From assembly GCF_002234675.1 (NCBI RefSeq), contig NC_019872.2, positions 15,373,950-15,437,949 on the forward strand: DNA of 64,000 bases, in the 5' to 3' direction. The stretch's first letter is position 1; every line of letters starts with the position of its first letter. Shown one piece after another: positions 11,236 to 21,439 of this stretch. The stretch comes from Oryzias latipes (taxonomy: Eukaryota; Chordata; Actinopteri; Beloniformes; Adrianichthyidae). A program made the translations under genes and the position numbers. The notes beneath the pieces were generated by a model that made no database searches, was not told the origin of the DNA, and saw only the letters and a list, made by a program, of their open reading frames with translations.

Positions 11236-12380
11236 GGCAGTCTGTCAGTTCACCATCCAGTCCAGGAACAAAATCTTCTCTATAGTTCTAAGCTTTTAGT
11301 AACCCCAAAGGCTAAGATATGGTACAAATATAACAGACAAAGATGGTCACCCCTTAAAATTCGGGTTGGCTTTAAAATTGAGATAGAAGATAAAGTTCTA
11401 CCTATGCAACAAAGGAACCCAGCTAAATAAGTTTGCGTGTGTTCTACCTGTATTCTGGACAAATCCCTGTAGATTGAGCAGTAATCTACAGTACCTTCAA
11501 ATGTTTTGGAAACTGTTGAAATTGTATTTTTAGCTGTGTCTTTTACATGAGTTTAAGCCATTTGGGTTCTGTTAGGAATTACATTTGTGTGGAAAAAAAT
11601 CAAAGGAACTTTAGTACATAGAAATGGCAAATGAATTGCTGTTACGTTCTAATGTACATGGATCCCATCACTAAAGAGCTTTAAAAGACGTGAAACAGTT
11701 GAAAAAGACTTTGGAGTCTTCTGTCTTTATGCTTCAAAAAAGTCACATGGAGTACCCTGGTCTCATTTCTATGGCAACCTGAATGCTATTATCATACCTT
11801 GCCATTCAATATGAAAGGAGTTCTGTTGATTGCTGCAAGAAGAGGGTGAAGAGAGACTGCAGCTTCTTCTGTGGTCAAAGCTGAAAAACAGGAGAGAAAA
11901 AAATCATCTCAACCACGCACCAAGTGGAAGTCCGTTTGCTGACATATACAAGGCGAGAGCTTGTTAAAGTTTGTGACTTTCTGTTTTCTAAGTAGCAGGA
12001 GAAAAAGAGCCACATGATGAAAGTATGGTTTGATATTTTTGAAATAATAATTGCACTTGTTCGCTACAGGAAACATGTTGGAAATAGATTTTTTTTCTTT
12101 GCTTCACTGGCCTGTTAAGATGCACAAATTGTAGCACGTAGAACATTGTCCACGTGCTGTTAGCTGATAAAACGCCTTCCTAAAAAGGGTGTGATTCAGA
12201 GTGATGACTGAAAAATGAATCCTTCTTTATGTGTTTGCATGTGGTGACAAGAATTATGGATCTACAAACATTTAAACCAGTTTAGGTTAAATTCAAAATC
12301 AATTAGAGCAAAATGACACATCTAAAAAGTGTTTGTAAAAATATTCTTTTTTTCATTCATTTTCTTCCATTTGTTCCGTT
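11236..12380. other. Intergenic sequence, no gene seen
   Basis: This is AT-rich DNA without recognisable genes or repeats. The short minus-strand frames around 11280-11460 lack motifs. Confidence 0.5.
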
Positions 12381-12381
12381 T

Positions 12382-12712
12382 CAGGGCCACGGGGCTACCA
12401 GAACCTATCCCGGTCACTCATGGGTGAAGGCAGGGGACACCCTGAACAGATCGCTAGTCTGTTGCAGGGCCACAATCACACATCCATTCACACTCACGGA
12501 CAATTTAGAGTTACCAATTAACCTATGAAGCATGTTTTTGGACGGTGGGAGGAAGCTGGAGAAAAACCCATGCATGTACAGGGAGAACATGCAAACTCCA
12601 CACAGAAAGGTCCCCCATTGATGTTATGTTTCAGGTCCCCAAGCTGGGACTTGAACCGGGGGCCTTCCTGCTGTGAGGCAAGAGTGTAACCACTGCCCCA
12701 CCGTGCAGTCTT
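12382..12712 (-). mobile_element. tRNA-related SINE-like teleost repeat
   Basis: Read on the minus strand, it starts with a tRNA-like head. An A-box-like segment lies at 12686-12700 and a B-box-like GGTTCAAGTCCC complement at 12646-12657. It continues through the body motifs TTTGCATGTTCTCCC, TTCCTCCCACCGTCCAAAAA and CCCTGCCTTCACCCA. This is one of the commonest dispersed repeats in teleosts. A second copy in the opposite orientation is at 30418-30766. Confidence 0.8.
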
Positions 12713-12754
12713 TGTAAAAAACTTTTTTTTTAATAATCTCAATTTATTATTAAA

Positions 12755-12945
12755 ATGAATACGCGTATTCATGGGTGTCTCTGGTCCCTAACTCCTGTGA
12801 ATACGGGGGGAAATCTGTAATCTGGATTGGATGAATCCTGGTTCTGACTGAACACACATCAGTGGTTAGCACAGTTATAGATTGCTGGAAAACAAGCAGG
12901 CAAAATCTCAAGGACCAGGGTGTCCAGCCCTGACTCAAACATCCA
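12755..12945 (+). repeat. Fragment of a dispersed teleost repeat
   Basis: The segment around 12880-12930 (TTGCTGGAAAACAAGCAGG, then CAAGGACCAGGGTGTCCAG) matches a repeat end I recognise from many teleost genomes. Boundaries are uncertain. Confidence 0.35.
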
Positions 12946-13324
12946 CTGATGCTGTTTCATTTTCCTAAAGACTAGCTCAATGCCATGGTGGTGAAGCAGC
13001 ACAGGGCTCACAATTAACAGGTCAAGGTCAAGGGTTTAAGCCCCTAGTCACTGACTGGTTCAAGGGGTTAAAGCATCAAAACTTTAGGAGTGTAATCTTA
13101 AACAGGGGTTTTCAAGATCAAAGTTAAACTTGTATTTATTTTAGCCTAAAGTCTATGTGACAACCACACAGGCACACAAGGGTTGAGTGTTTTATTGCCC
13201 GAGTGTCTATTTCCAAAGTAAAAATGTGTAGTTCAGACCTCATGGATGGATGAATTGAAACACAAACACTTACATTAAAATTACAGATTTGCAGCATATA
13301 CTTTTAAAGAAAATCAAGCTAAAT

Positions 13325-13548
13325 CCATCAGGACACTAGGTTCTTGGGCAAGATCCTTCGAGTTACCACAAGGGGGCCCAAGTCTGGATCCCCCTGGGCC
13401 TGTCCCCAGCGTGGACAAACCACAGGGTTGTGTCAGGAAGGCCATCCGGCTAAAACCTCTCTGCCAAACTACCTTGGTGAAAGTTGATTTGCTGTGGCGA
13501 CCCCTGAAGGGATATGCCAAAAGGCGACCAACATTAACCAATCTTGTT
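13325..13548 (+). repeat. Dispersed teleost repeat (CATCCGGC ... GTGGCGACCCC type)
   Basis: The ordered motifs CAGGAAGGCCATCCGGCTAA (13434-13453) and GCTGTGGCGACCCCTGAAGG (13491 onward) are characteristic of the 3' part of a widespread fish retroelement-derived repeat. The left portion (13335-13430) is more diverged. Confidence 0.55.
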
Positions 13549-14380
13549 GCTAACTGCATCAGAACTACCAATAGTGTTTATATGAGTTAAAGCAATCCCA
13601 GATGGAAGAGAGGGCTCATCTTCATAAAACTTTTCTTTTTCAATTTTCTATATTTACTTGAAATTCCTGAGTCATAATATTTTTCAGCAATTTACGGTTG
13701 GGTTTTATAATCACGGTTTGCTAAATGAAAATAAAATGATGCCCATATAATTATAACAAGGAAGAGTTTGGTCTTTTCCTCTGCTTTTAAGCAAACTGGA
13801 AATTCGGCAGCCTACACTCAGTCAGACTTTTTGACTTGGGTGAGTCCTGCTCCAGAGGTCGCTAAAAGGAAGGATGCAGGGAAACATAATGTTTCCAAAT
13901 GGCCCAAAGGCTTTCAAAGACATTGGGTGTTTTTTTCCACCATTTTACACTGCTCCTATTTTCCAGGCATAGCTTTTTATAGATATCAAAAAAGAAGACA
14001 CTGGCTGTCAGGCAGAGTTCACTTAAAAAAAACCTCTTCTGGTGTGTGAGGACATAATGTTTGCAAATAATATTTGAACTTTGAATTGAGCAAATGCAGT
14101 TTATATTTTTATACTATTTTACTTAAGCAAAACCACATCACAGGAACAGTGAAGGATAAAGGGGTCCAGCCTTACAGTTCTATTTTAAATGAGGAAGATT
14201 GGGAATGGATAATTCCTTGAGCATCCTCAGAGTGAAACCCTCAGTCATCTTGAAGGATGGTAAAATTTACTAGTCAGGGTCAACTTTGGTGTTTGTTATT
14301 ACGAGGCCAAAGCAGAAAGACGTTAGCGGTGATCAGGTAAATAAATAAACTGAGAGGAGCTTTTAAAAAGCTGCTTTTCA
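13549..14380. other. Intergenic sequence, no gene seen
   Basis: This is AT-rich DNA. The 93-codon frame at 13768-14049 has no recognisable motif and no coding-like context. Confidence 0.5.
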
Positions 14381-14384
14381 AGCA

Positions 14385-14480
14385 ATATAAGGCAGGTTTA
14401 TTTGTAAAACCCAATACACATACCTAATCATTTTAAATGCTTTACAAATACAAAGATATATAAAAATGCACAGACCTAAA
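14385..14480 (-). repeat. Possible L2-type LINE tail fragment
   Basis: TTTATTTGTAAAACCCAATA followed by AATGCTTTACAAAT is the antisense form of a LINE 3' end of the kind seen at 17.36 kb. It is short and diverged. Confidence 0.3.
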
Positions 14481-14879
14481 GGGTCACAGTGAGTGCAGGA
14501 TATTGGTTCCAACAGTAAAACTGGGATGCAAGGCTATAAGATTTAGTTTAAGACCCACTACAATTAAAATTGTGTTGCGCTGTGTCGAAGGTCCCGCCCA
14601 CATCTCAGAGGTAAATTTCTACTGAACTGCTAGAAATTATGTCCTTGTAAACAACACGGGTTTTTGCCTAAAAATAGCATTATCATTATTAAAAGACCAC
14701 AGGGAAGCTTTTTAAAATAGATCAAAAGATAACCGTACTGGAACTTTAAGTTTACATTACTTATGACGGACAAGGCTAATGGCATAATGTTGTGCTGGTC
14801 TTGAGTAGTTTATTGCATATTCCTAAACTATTGTTTTTTTAGCTTGAAATTGCTTGATATGTTTTTTTTTCTATATTCA

Positions 14880-14945
14880 CCAGGAGGAATATTAGCCAGG
14901 ACTCCCTTGAAAACGAGATTCTTAATCTTTTAATTCCATCTTAAA
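14880..14945 (+). repeat. Possible LINE 3' tail fragment
   Basis: GCCAGGACTCCCTTGAAAAC followed by GAGATTCTTAATCTTTTA resembles the conserved 3' tail of a teleost non-LTR element family. Only about 65 bp are visible. Confidence 0.3.
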
Positions 14946-15300
14946 AATTGTTTGCTTTTAATTAAAACTAATATGAAAGATTTTACAGGTTACAGGAGCA
15001 GGATGACAATGAGATTCAATTAATTGAGATTTTCAAATATTGCTGCCCTAAAAATGTAAAAATTTAAAATTAGATCAATTATTTTACTCCAAAAATCAAA
15101 ATGAGAAAATAGAATTCTCTGGGAAACACTTTAGGGAAGTAAACAAATATCTATTACATGTAAATGATAACCTATATAAAACATTTCAGTTGCTTATGAA
15201 CAAAGCCTCATAAAACAACATCAAACACGTATATTTTGTTCTATTTTTCCCATCTGCTCAATACGGAGTCCGTGACCTGACATGCTTAAAAAAAAAAATT

Positions 15301-15329
15301 GTTCCCACGAAATAATATTTCGTGGGAAC
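15301..15329. repeat. Near-perfect 29-bp palindrome in the left MITE arm
   Basis: GTTCCCACGAAAT is followed by its own complement across a 3-bp centre. A related module is present in the right arm at about 15950-15978. Confidence 0.9.
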
Positions 15330-15505
15330 AAATAAAATGACAATATAAATATGTAATTCCCATGAAATAAAAAATTCATTCCGACGAAATAATAATTCAC
15401 GTGATAAGTCCTCCAACACGGATGGCTTGCTGCTTCCCTATGTTATATTCTGATATATATTTATCCTGGTGTATTTGAATGCACCTCAATTAAAGTAACA
15501 CATTG

Positions 15506-15783
15506 ATTGGTCGAGATGCATTATGGGACACGTATGAAGCATGTAGCCTTTGGATGTAAATTGACGAGTAACAAGTATGTTATAAAAGACAAGTTACCTC
15601 AACACATCCTGAACATTATTATTCCTGGCATTGCTCAGATGTAGAGGCGGAATGCTTGGTTCTGACTGAACGCTGAACTGAATGCTTTTGCGGCAGCACG
15701 GAGTGCGTACCGGGAGAGACTGTGAATGAAGACATGGAGACATGATTACCGATGTTTCTGTAGAGCTTTTTCAAATAAATAAA
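15506..15783 (+). promoter_or_regulatory. Promoter-like and poly(A)-like signals inside the MITE
   Basis: In order there are a reversed CCAAT box (ATTGG, 15506-15510), a ZNF143/Staf-like core GCATTATGGGA (15518-15528), a TATA box TATAAAAG (15581-15588) and overlapping AATAAA signals (15774-15783). The spacing would fit a Pol II transcript of about 180 nt from near 15610. The reading frames inside it are very short, the longest I see being about 15 codons. The unit is inferred from motifs only. Confidence 0.3.
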
Positions 15784-16045
15784 ATCCAATCTCTAAACAT
15801 CCTCCGTCTCTTCCATGCATTGTCATGGGGTACATACAGACAGAAATGTTAATGTATCTGCTGTAAATCCAAGTATTGCTTATATATGTGTATATGAAAG
15901 ACTTAACACGTGAATTATTATTTCATGGGAAGAAATTAATTTTTTTGTGGGAACGAAATACTATTTCGTGGGAACGTATTATTATTTCTTGGGAACTTTT
16001 TATTTTTTATTTTACCCATGTCAGGTCACGGGCTCCGTAGCTCAA

Positions 16046-16545
16046 CATGACCAGTGGATATTTTCTTAATGACATTTTTCCAGTACAGTGGTTCCTCTAT
16101 TAGTTTCAAATCAAATGGCCAAAAAATGGATAAATCACTCCAAAATTCACCATAACTCAAATATAAATAAACAAACTGAAAAAAACACATTTTTACATTC
16201 TAAAAATGGCCAATAAATATTCATGATAAATGTGGCAAAACATTAAATAAGTTTGGCCATGCAAAGTGACTATTTGGTTCAGCCCTTTTTCAAAAGCTAG
16301 CATTATGAGGTTTTGACTCAAAGTGGTCGTCCTCAAAATGTACACCATATCCTACAATTACAATTGGTGAGCTTGTAAACTATGCGTAAGACTAAAAACT
16401 CCTCTCAGATTCATGGCTTTACTTTTGAGTAAAGTTATCCACCATTTAAAATCCGGCAGGAGAACTGAACACATTACAATTTTATTATAAAGTAACAGGA
16501 CACATTAAATCTGCTTATTTTTGGTTTACATGAACTTGTTGAATA
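16046..16545. other. Intergenic sequence, no gene seen
   Basis: This is AT-rich sequence between the MITE and the LINE nest. Nothing is recognisable in it. Confidence 0.5.
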
Positions 16546-16899
16546 CTGGTATTGTGCTAAAATAATCAAATCAATTTTATTTTTTCAAAAAAAAACATTA
16601 TGAATGACATGCAGGTTGTTAATTGATTGATTAATTGATTTGGTTAATTTAAGCATTAATTGTTGAAAATACAATAAAAAGATCACATTGATTTATCAAG
16701 CTAATTACAGAAATGATGAAATGCATAGATAAAAACAAGCAAACAAACAAAAACAAAAACACACTTAAGTCACATTTGATTCATTGAATATAGTGATCAT
16801 TAACTAAAGTCAAGTACAGCTTGATCTATTTCTTGAAAAGGATCGGGAAGAAGCGAACTTATATAAATTGAAAAATGAAAGTTAATTTATGTTACAGTT

Positions 16900-17360
16900 T
16901 GGCATAGTTTACATAATCTGGTTCTGATCAAGTGCATATTTTTTTCCAAGTAACAAAAGCAAGTGCTTATTGATTATTAATTATCTTCAGAAAACATACT
17001 TTCATGATTTCAGTAAACAATAACGTAAGTCACACACCATGTAACAGATATGAATTCTCATTGTAATCCGAATACAATTTCAGTTAATCCAGATATCATT
17101 GCTACACATTGCGTATCAAGTTACCTGGGAACAAAATGGAGTGCTTATTGATTATCCTCTGAAAAATTATTACATCTTTTCAGTAAGCAGTAATGATTCA
17201 CACTTTAGGGAACCGATATGTAATAATCTTGATTATTTTCAGTACACATTTTCGCATTAAGCCAGTAATTACTGCTACACATTGCAAATCAAGTAAAGAA
17301 AATTGATAGCTTGTTGATTGTAATTAAAACATTTCAGTAATCATTATTGCACATTACACA
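16900..17360. repeat. Three degenerate tandem copies of a ~170-bp unit
   Basis: The landmark GCTTATTGATTAT recurs at about 16964, 17143 (178 bp on) and, as GCTTGTTGATTGT, at 17309 (166 bp on). Each copy also carries TTCAGTAA followed by a CAATAATG/ACAATAACG-like segment, TCACAC or a variant of it, and CACATTGC(A/G)(A/T)ATCAAGT. They lie in the presumed 3'UTR of LINE A. Confidence 0.7.
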
Positions 17361-17361
17361 A

Positions 17362-17452
17362 TTCAATTCAATTCAATTTTATTTGTATAGCCCAAATTCA
17401 GAACAACGGTCATCTCAGTGGGCTTCGTACCAGTAATTGTAAGGTAAACATA
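17362..17452 (-). mobile_element. 3' end of the L2-type LINE (copy B)
   Basis: AATTCAATTCAATTCAATTT is followed by TATTTGTATAGCCCAAATTC, the antisense of a LINE tail made of ATTGA repeats after CTATACAAATA. It belongs to the same element as 18100-19557 and is separated from it by an inserted LINE tail. Confidence 0.75.
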
Positions 17453-18060
17453 TAATTTTGATTTGATTTGATTTGAAATGGTTTATTTCAAGCAATCAAA
17501 TAGAAATAATACACAAAAACAATACAATCATCAGCTATACATTCATACATTAACCAATCAAACTTAGGATAATTAGACATATTAATAAATATTGCTTGAA
17601 AGGGACTGGAAGGAAGCCAATTTATATAATCCCACCCCTGTTCTACCGTAACCATCAGACAGGATTAAGAATCTTGAAGTATCAATAAAGCACATGACAA
17701 AGAAAATTACTTAAATTATTTTTTTTTTTAAATAACTTTTAGAAATCAACATGGCAATGAAGTATCCAAAATATATGCAAATTATGTTACTTATAAAAGT
17801 CATTGTTATGCTTAAAAAATTATACTATATCAGTAAAATAGACATAACCTTGTTTCAGAAATAATAGCAAAATTTGATCAAGTATCAAAAGTTAAAAATA
17901 TGTGCAAAATTATGTTACATTAGTAAAAATCATAAATCAACTTATCAATTTTTTGGAGCAAGTGAAGTAGTATCATTAAAAGTCAATCAATTTAACCATT
18001 TTCAATAATTGATTAATCATTTGTTTTATTATTTTTAATTATAATCAAAAAGGATCATAA
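17453..18060 (-). mobile_element. 5'-truncated LINE tail inserted into L2 copy B
   Basis: Its minus-strand 3' end is repeats of AAATC following GCTTGAAATAAACCATTTC. The upstream part resembles LINE A's 3'UTR. No coding sequence is retained. The right-hand boundary is approximate. Confidence 0.5.
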
Positions 18061-18099
18061 ATGCAAAGAATTCAATAGGATAATACTAAACTTTAACTA

Positions 18100-18500
18100 A
18101 ACAGACTAAACTAAACTGGCATCCCTGCCCTTAGACCCCCCTTCGCGGTAAGGAAAAACTCCTAAAAAAACGGATTCCGGAAAAAACAAAGAAACCTCAG
18201 GAGTGCCAACATGAAGGAAGGATCCTCCCCAAGGACGGACAGGCGGTGTACCAGAACTCTTAGAGAAAATTAGCTTATCTAACTCTACAATTACTTATTT
18301 AAAGTCCAGCAAATGATCTTCATCCAGTTGAAGTTGGGGGACGGCTGGGGGCACGAGTCGAGCCGGAGACAGGACCCACAGCCAGGTGTAGGAGCAGTAG
18401 TAGAGGCGAGCCAGAGACGAGGTACTCCAGGAGGGGAGTGGGAAAGAGGAAGAGTACATGAATCGCACTGCACCAAACAGAGGCACGGAGACCTAAATGA
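18100..18500 (-). mobile_element. 3'UTR of L2-type LINE copy B
   Basis: The sequence CCTTAGACCCCCCTTCGCGG, GGAAAAACTCCTAAAAAAAC and GAAACCTCAGGAGTGCCAAC is the well-known antisense 3'UTR of a teleost L2 family. Apparent open frames at 18291-18582 are chance frames in this UTR. Confidence 0.75.
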
Positions 18501-18501
18501 T

Positions 18502-18682
18502 AAATTGATACTTTTTTTATTTATCCCACAATGGGGAAATCCTTCTCCACATTTTGACCCATCCCCTGGGGGGGAGCGGTGAGCTGCAGACTAGCCGCGT
18601 TCAGGGGGCGACAGCTGGCATTGATCCGCCAACCCTTTGGTTGTTGGATGACCTGCTCTACCACCTGAGCTAAACTGCCAAG
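18502..18682 (-). mobile_element. tRNA-derived SINE inserted in L2 copy B
   Basis: On the minus strand it begins TTGGCAGTTTAGCTCAGGTG with an A-box-like segment complementary to 18654-18672, then a B-box-like segment complementary to 18617-18634 (GGTTGGCGGATCAATGCC). It ends in an A/T-rich tail near 18505-18525. It interrupts the L2 3'UTR, so it is the younger element. Confidence 0.75.
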
Positions 18683-18739
18683 GATAGAGGAAAGAAGGAG
18701 AGTAGAAGTGGATGAGAATAGAGGACACAACCCCAGTGC

Positions 18740-19557
18740 ACCATAGTTACCCCAGCTTCAAACTTCTTGCAGCCTACTAACAACTAATTGGAATTGTTAA
18801 GTTTAATTTAAACAAATTAACAGTAAGGTAAATAATCTCTGAATACTAGCTAGTCTGACAATAAGCCTATCCAAAGAGAAATGTTTTTTACTTTGAATGT
18901 AGAAACTGTGTCGGCCTCTCCTACTTGAGCTGGGAGTTTATTCCATAAAACAGGGGCTTGATGGCTAAACGCTCTCCCTCCAACCGTACTTTTACAAATT
19001 CTAGGAACCACAAGCAGTCCTGCATTTTGCGAGCGAAGTGTTCTGTTTGGGTGGTAAGAGACTATGAGGTCCTTGATATAGGAGCCATACCATGTAAGGC
19101 CTTATAGGTAAGCAGGAGGATTTTGAACTTGATTCTAGAATCAACTGGGAGCCAGTGAAGTGAGACTAACACAGGAGTGATGTGATCTCTTCTGTTAGTT
19201 CCTGCTAACAATCTAGCTGCTGCATTCTGAACAAGCTGAAGACTTCTTAAGGAACTTTTAGAACACGCTGCTAACAAAGAATAACAGTAATCCAGTCTAG
19301 ACGTAACAAATGCATGGATGAGTTTTTCAGCATCACTTTTAGAGAAATATCTCTAATCTTAGCTATATTCCGCAGGTGAAAAAATGCAGTTTTGCACGCC
19401 TGAAATATGTGAGCCTTAAATGATAAATCCTGGTCAAATAGAACCCCTAGGTTTCTGACTATGTAAAACCCAATGTAAAACCCTTTGGTTGTAACTAAAA
19501 CAGCTTTGATTATTTCATCACAATCAACTTTACACGGGTATTTGGAATTATCCAAAC
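18740..19557 (-). pseudogene. Decayed L2-type LINE ORF2 C-terminus (copy B)
   Basis: The minus strand encodes, in shifted frames, VRNLGVLFDQDLSFKAHI, FFHLRNIAKI, SLQLVQNAAARLLAG, SLHWLPVDSRIKFKILLLTY and, further on, APVLWNKLP-like residues. At least one frameshift separates the part at 19271-19555 from that at 19062-19277. The motif order matches the L2 copy in the bco2 intron, but decay is greater, so this copy is older. It was inserted immediately after the stop codon of LINE A's reverse transcriptase. Confidence 0.8.
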
Positions 19558-19564
19558 ACCTGTT

Positions 19565-20455
19565 GATCCTTAACTCCTCTTATCTTCATATCGTGAAATC
19601 AGAGTTTCTTTATACATTTTCTTGAATATTAGGATTTTTGAACAAAGTTTGAGTTCATTACTTAACCCGTTCCAAAGTTTAGTGACACACACAAAAACCT
19701 TTCTTTGTGGTTCTTATCAATTTGATCTTGAAGTCCCAACATCCCCAACAGTTTGTAGCTTCCTTTATTTTCTAAGAACTGTTTTTGGATACTGAATGGT
19801 TTATGATTTCCCACTGGCTCTGTATAGAAGTTGTACGGTGTAAAAATCAACAAGGTCATGCAGTTTTAGAAGTCTGGATTGACAAAATAAATTGTTTGTA
19901 TGATCAAGATAGCCGGCTTTATGTACAATTCTGATGGCTCATTTTTTAAGGAAAAAGAGAGAATATGGTGAACTCTTATAATTATTCCACCAAATTTCTG
20001 TACAGTTGCTGAAATATGGTATTATTAAGAAGCAATACATAAAATATCTACAGTTGTATTTGAAGATATATTTAGATTTATTTATGATTGCAATACTTTT
20101 TGAGACTTTACTTTGTATGTGTCTGATGTGTAGCTTCCAACTTAGTTTGTTATCGATAACAACCCCTAAGAATTTGATATCTGCTGTGCTTTTGATGGCA
20201 TGATTTATTTTAATGAGAGCTTGGTTTAGGCATTGTAGTTATGAAAAAAACACCACTTTGGTTTTATCTATGTTCAAAAATAGTTGTAATCCATCCCTGA
20301 TTGTATTTTGTTTAACTCTGTGTTCACCACATTGATAAGTTCCCTATGATTGTCTGTACAATAGAATATATTTGTGTCATCAGCAAATAGTATGAGTTCT
20401 AAAAGTTTAAAAACATTGAATAAATCACTTGTGCAAATATTGAATAGCTCAAATT
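19565..20455 (-). pseudogene. Broken reverse transcriptase of LINE A (ADD box visible)
   Basis: The minus strand shows LILFADDTNIFY around 20360-20395, which includes the catalytic FADD box of non-LTR reverse transcriptases. Further along come NIDKTKVVFF, FLGVVIDNKLSW, and near the end KLWNGLSNELKLCS and FKKMYKETL before a stop. Several stops and frameshifts break it. The clade within the Jockey/CR1/I assemblage is unresolved. The endonuclease and the first polymerase motifs are missing through 5' truncation. Confidence 0.75.
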
Positions 20456-21430
20456 AACAGATTAAATTACATGCAGTAAAATATTGACCTGGTATACTGC
20501 AATCCAGAAAATAACAAAATAATTCTAGCAGGTTTCAGAGTTAATACAAGCTCACATCAGGAATAAAACTGAGTTTTCCTCCCCAAATTTGATACAAACT
20601 AGCTAACAGCAAAAGACACAGTACCTCCAGAGACCACCGGAAGGATGATTCAGCAGTTCTCCATTAACCCTTTCACACCCTATGTCTCTAATTCTAAACA
20701 TACCATTTATTCCAGGACTTCACTTAATTTAAGATCACTTTTAACTAAAAAAAACAAGAATAAAACATTAAAGAATATATTTTTATAGAATTGGAAATAA
20801 AAGAAGGGTTAATTATCATTAATAATAATACTGACACCTAAAATAACCAGATCAGTCTGGTTTCACAAGCTTTTGATGCTTTGCTCAAAATTAATAGAAA
20901 TTTTGAAGAAAGGGGTTTGTTTTTAAATCCGCTGTTTTCTTATAATTAGAGCCAAGATTAGGGTGTTTTTTTAGTATTGACACATGGGAAACCCATGAAT
21001 GAGCCCAACAGAGCCTCAAACCATACTTTGACCAACTACCAATTACAAAATGTTCTGAGTTGAGCATCATAACCTCCGGTCGATGGGCCTGTTCCACTTT
21101 AGATTTCTTTTTTTTTTGTACAAAATCTAATGATGTCAGAGGTTATTGGTCCAGTGTACACACAGGTATACATACAAGCACATCTCCAAAAGTGTAAATA
21201 TTGTAAAAAAGTTCCACATTTTCTGTCTATTAATTTGCAATGCAAAATGTATTTTACAAAGCATTGTTGGAACCTAGGATGAAATGTTAAGCCTTTATTT
21301 TTCATCTCATAGTTATGGCTCACTAAATAATAAAAAGCAAAAAGTCAGTGTGTCAGAAAATGTCATTGTTGTGAAAATATTGTCAGAAAACTCATAGTGT
21401 CAACCTAAATGGCTAATTAACTTTAAAAAG
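20456..21430. other. Intergenic sequence, no gene seen
   Basis: This is AT-rich DNA between the LINE nest and the Tc1 fossil. The part after about 21330 may belong to the outer, non-coding part of the Tc1 element. Confidence 0.5.
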
Positions 21431-21439
21431 GAAAAAAAA

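Larger units (their letters stand above)
15262..16039. mobile_element. Long-inverted-repeat (foldback-type) MITE
   Basis: The ends TACGGAGTCCGTGACCTGAC... (15262-15284) and its complement (16017-16039) match at 22 of 23 positions. The hexamer GCTCAA flanks both sides (15256-15261 and 16040-16045) as a candidate target duplication. The inverted similarity continues imperfectly for about 140 bp on each side, to roughly 15410 and 15900. The arms contain repeated GTTCCCACGAAAT modules that are themselves palindromic, notably 15301-15329. The interior of about 490 bp is unrelated to the arms. No transposase is encoded, so mobility would need a protein supplied elsewhere. Confidence 0.8.
16550..20455 (-). 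mobile_element. Nested retrotransposon cluster (host LINE A on the minus strand)
   Basis: Reading the minus strand, LINE A begins 5'-truncated near 20455, encodes reverse transcriptase to a stop near 19575, is then interrupted by an L2-type element (about 19557 to 17362), and resumes as its own 3'UTR and tail (about 17360 to 16550). Two further elements sit inside the L2 copy: a SINE at 18502-18682 and a LINE tail at 17453-18060. LINE A's tail and the 17453-18060 insert share the segment TATATAA(G/A)TT followed by CTTCCTTCC/CTTCTTCCC and CCTTTTCAAG/CCCTTTCAAG, so they are probably the same family. Confidence 0.6.

Noticed and set aside
18291..18730. Several overlapping open frames of 60-90 codons
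   Set aside because: They fall in the 3'UTR of an L2-type LINE and in the SINE inserted in it.
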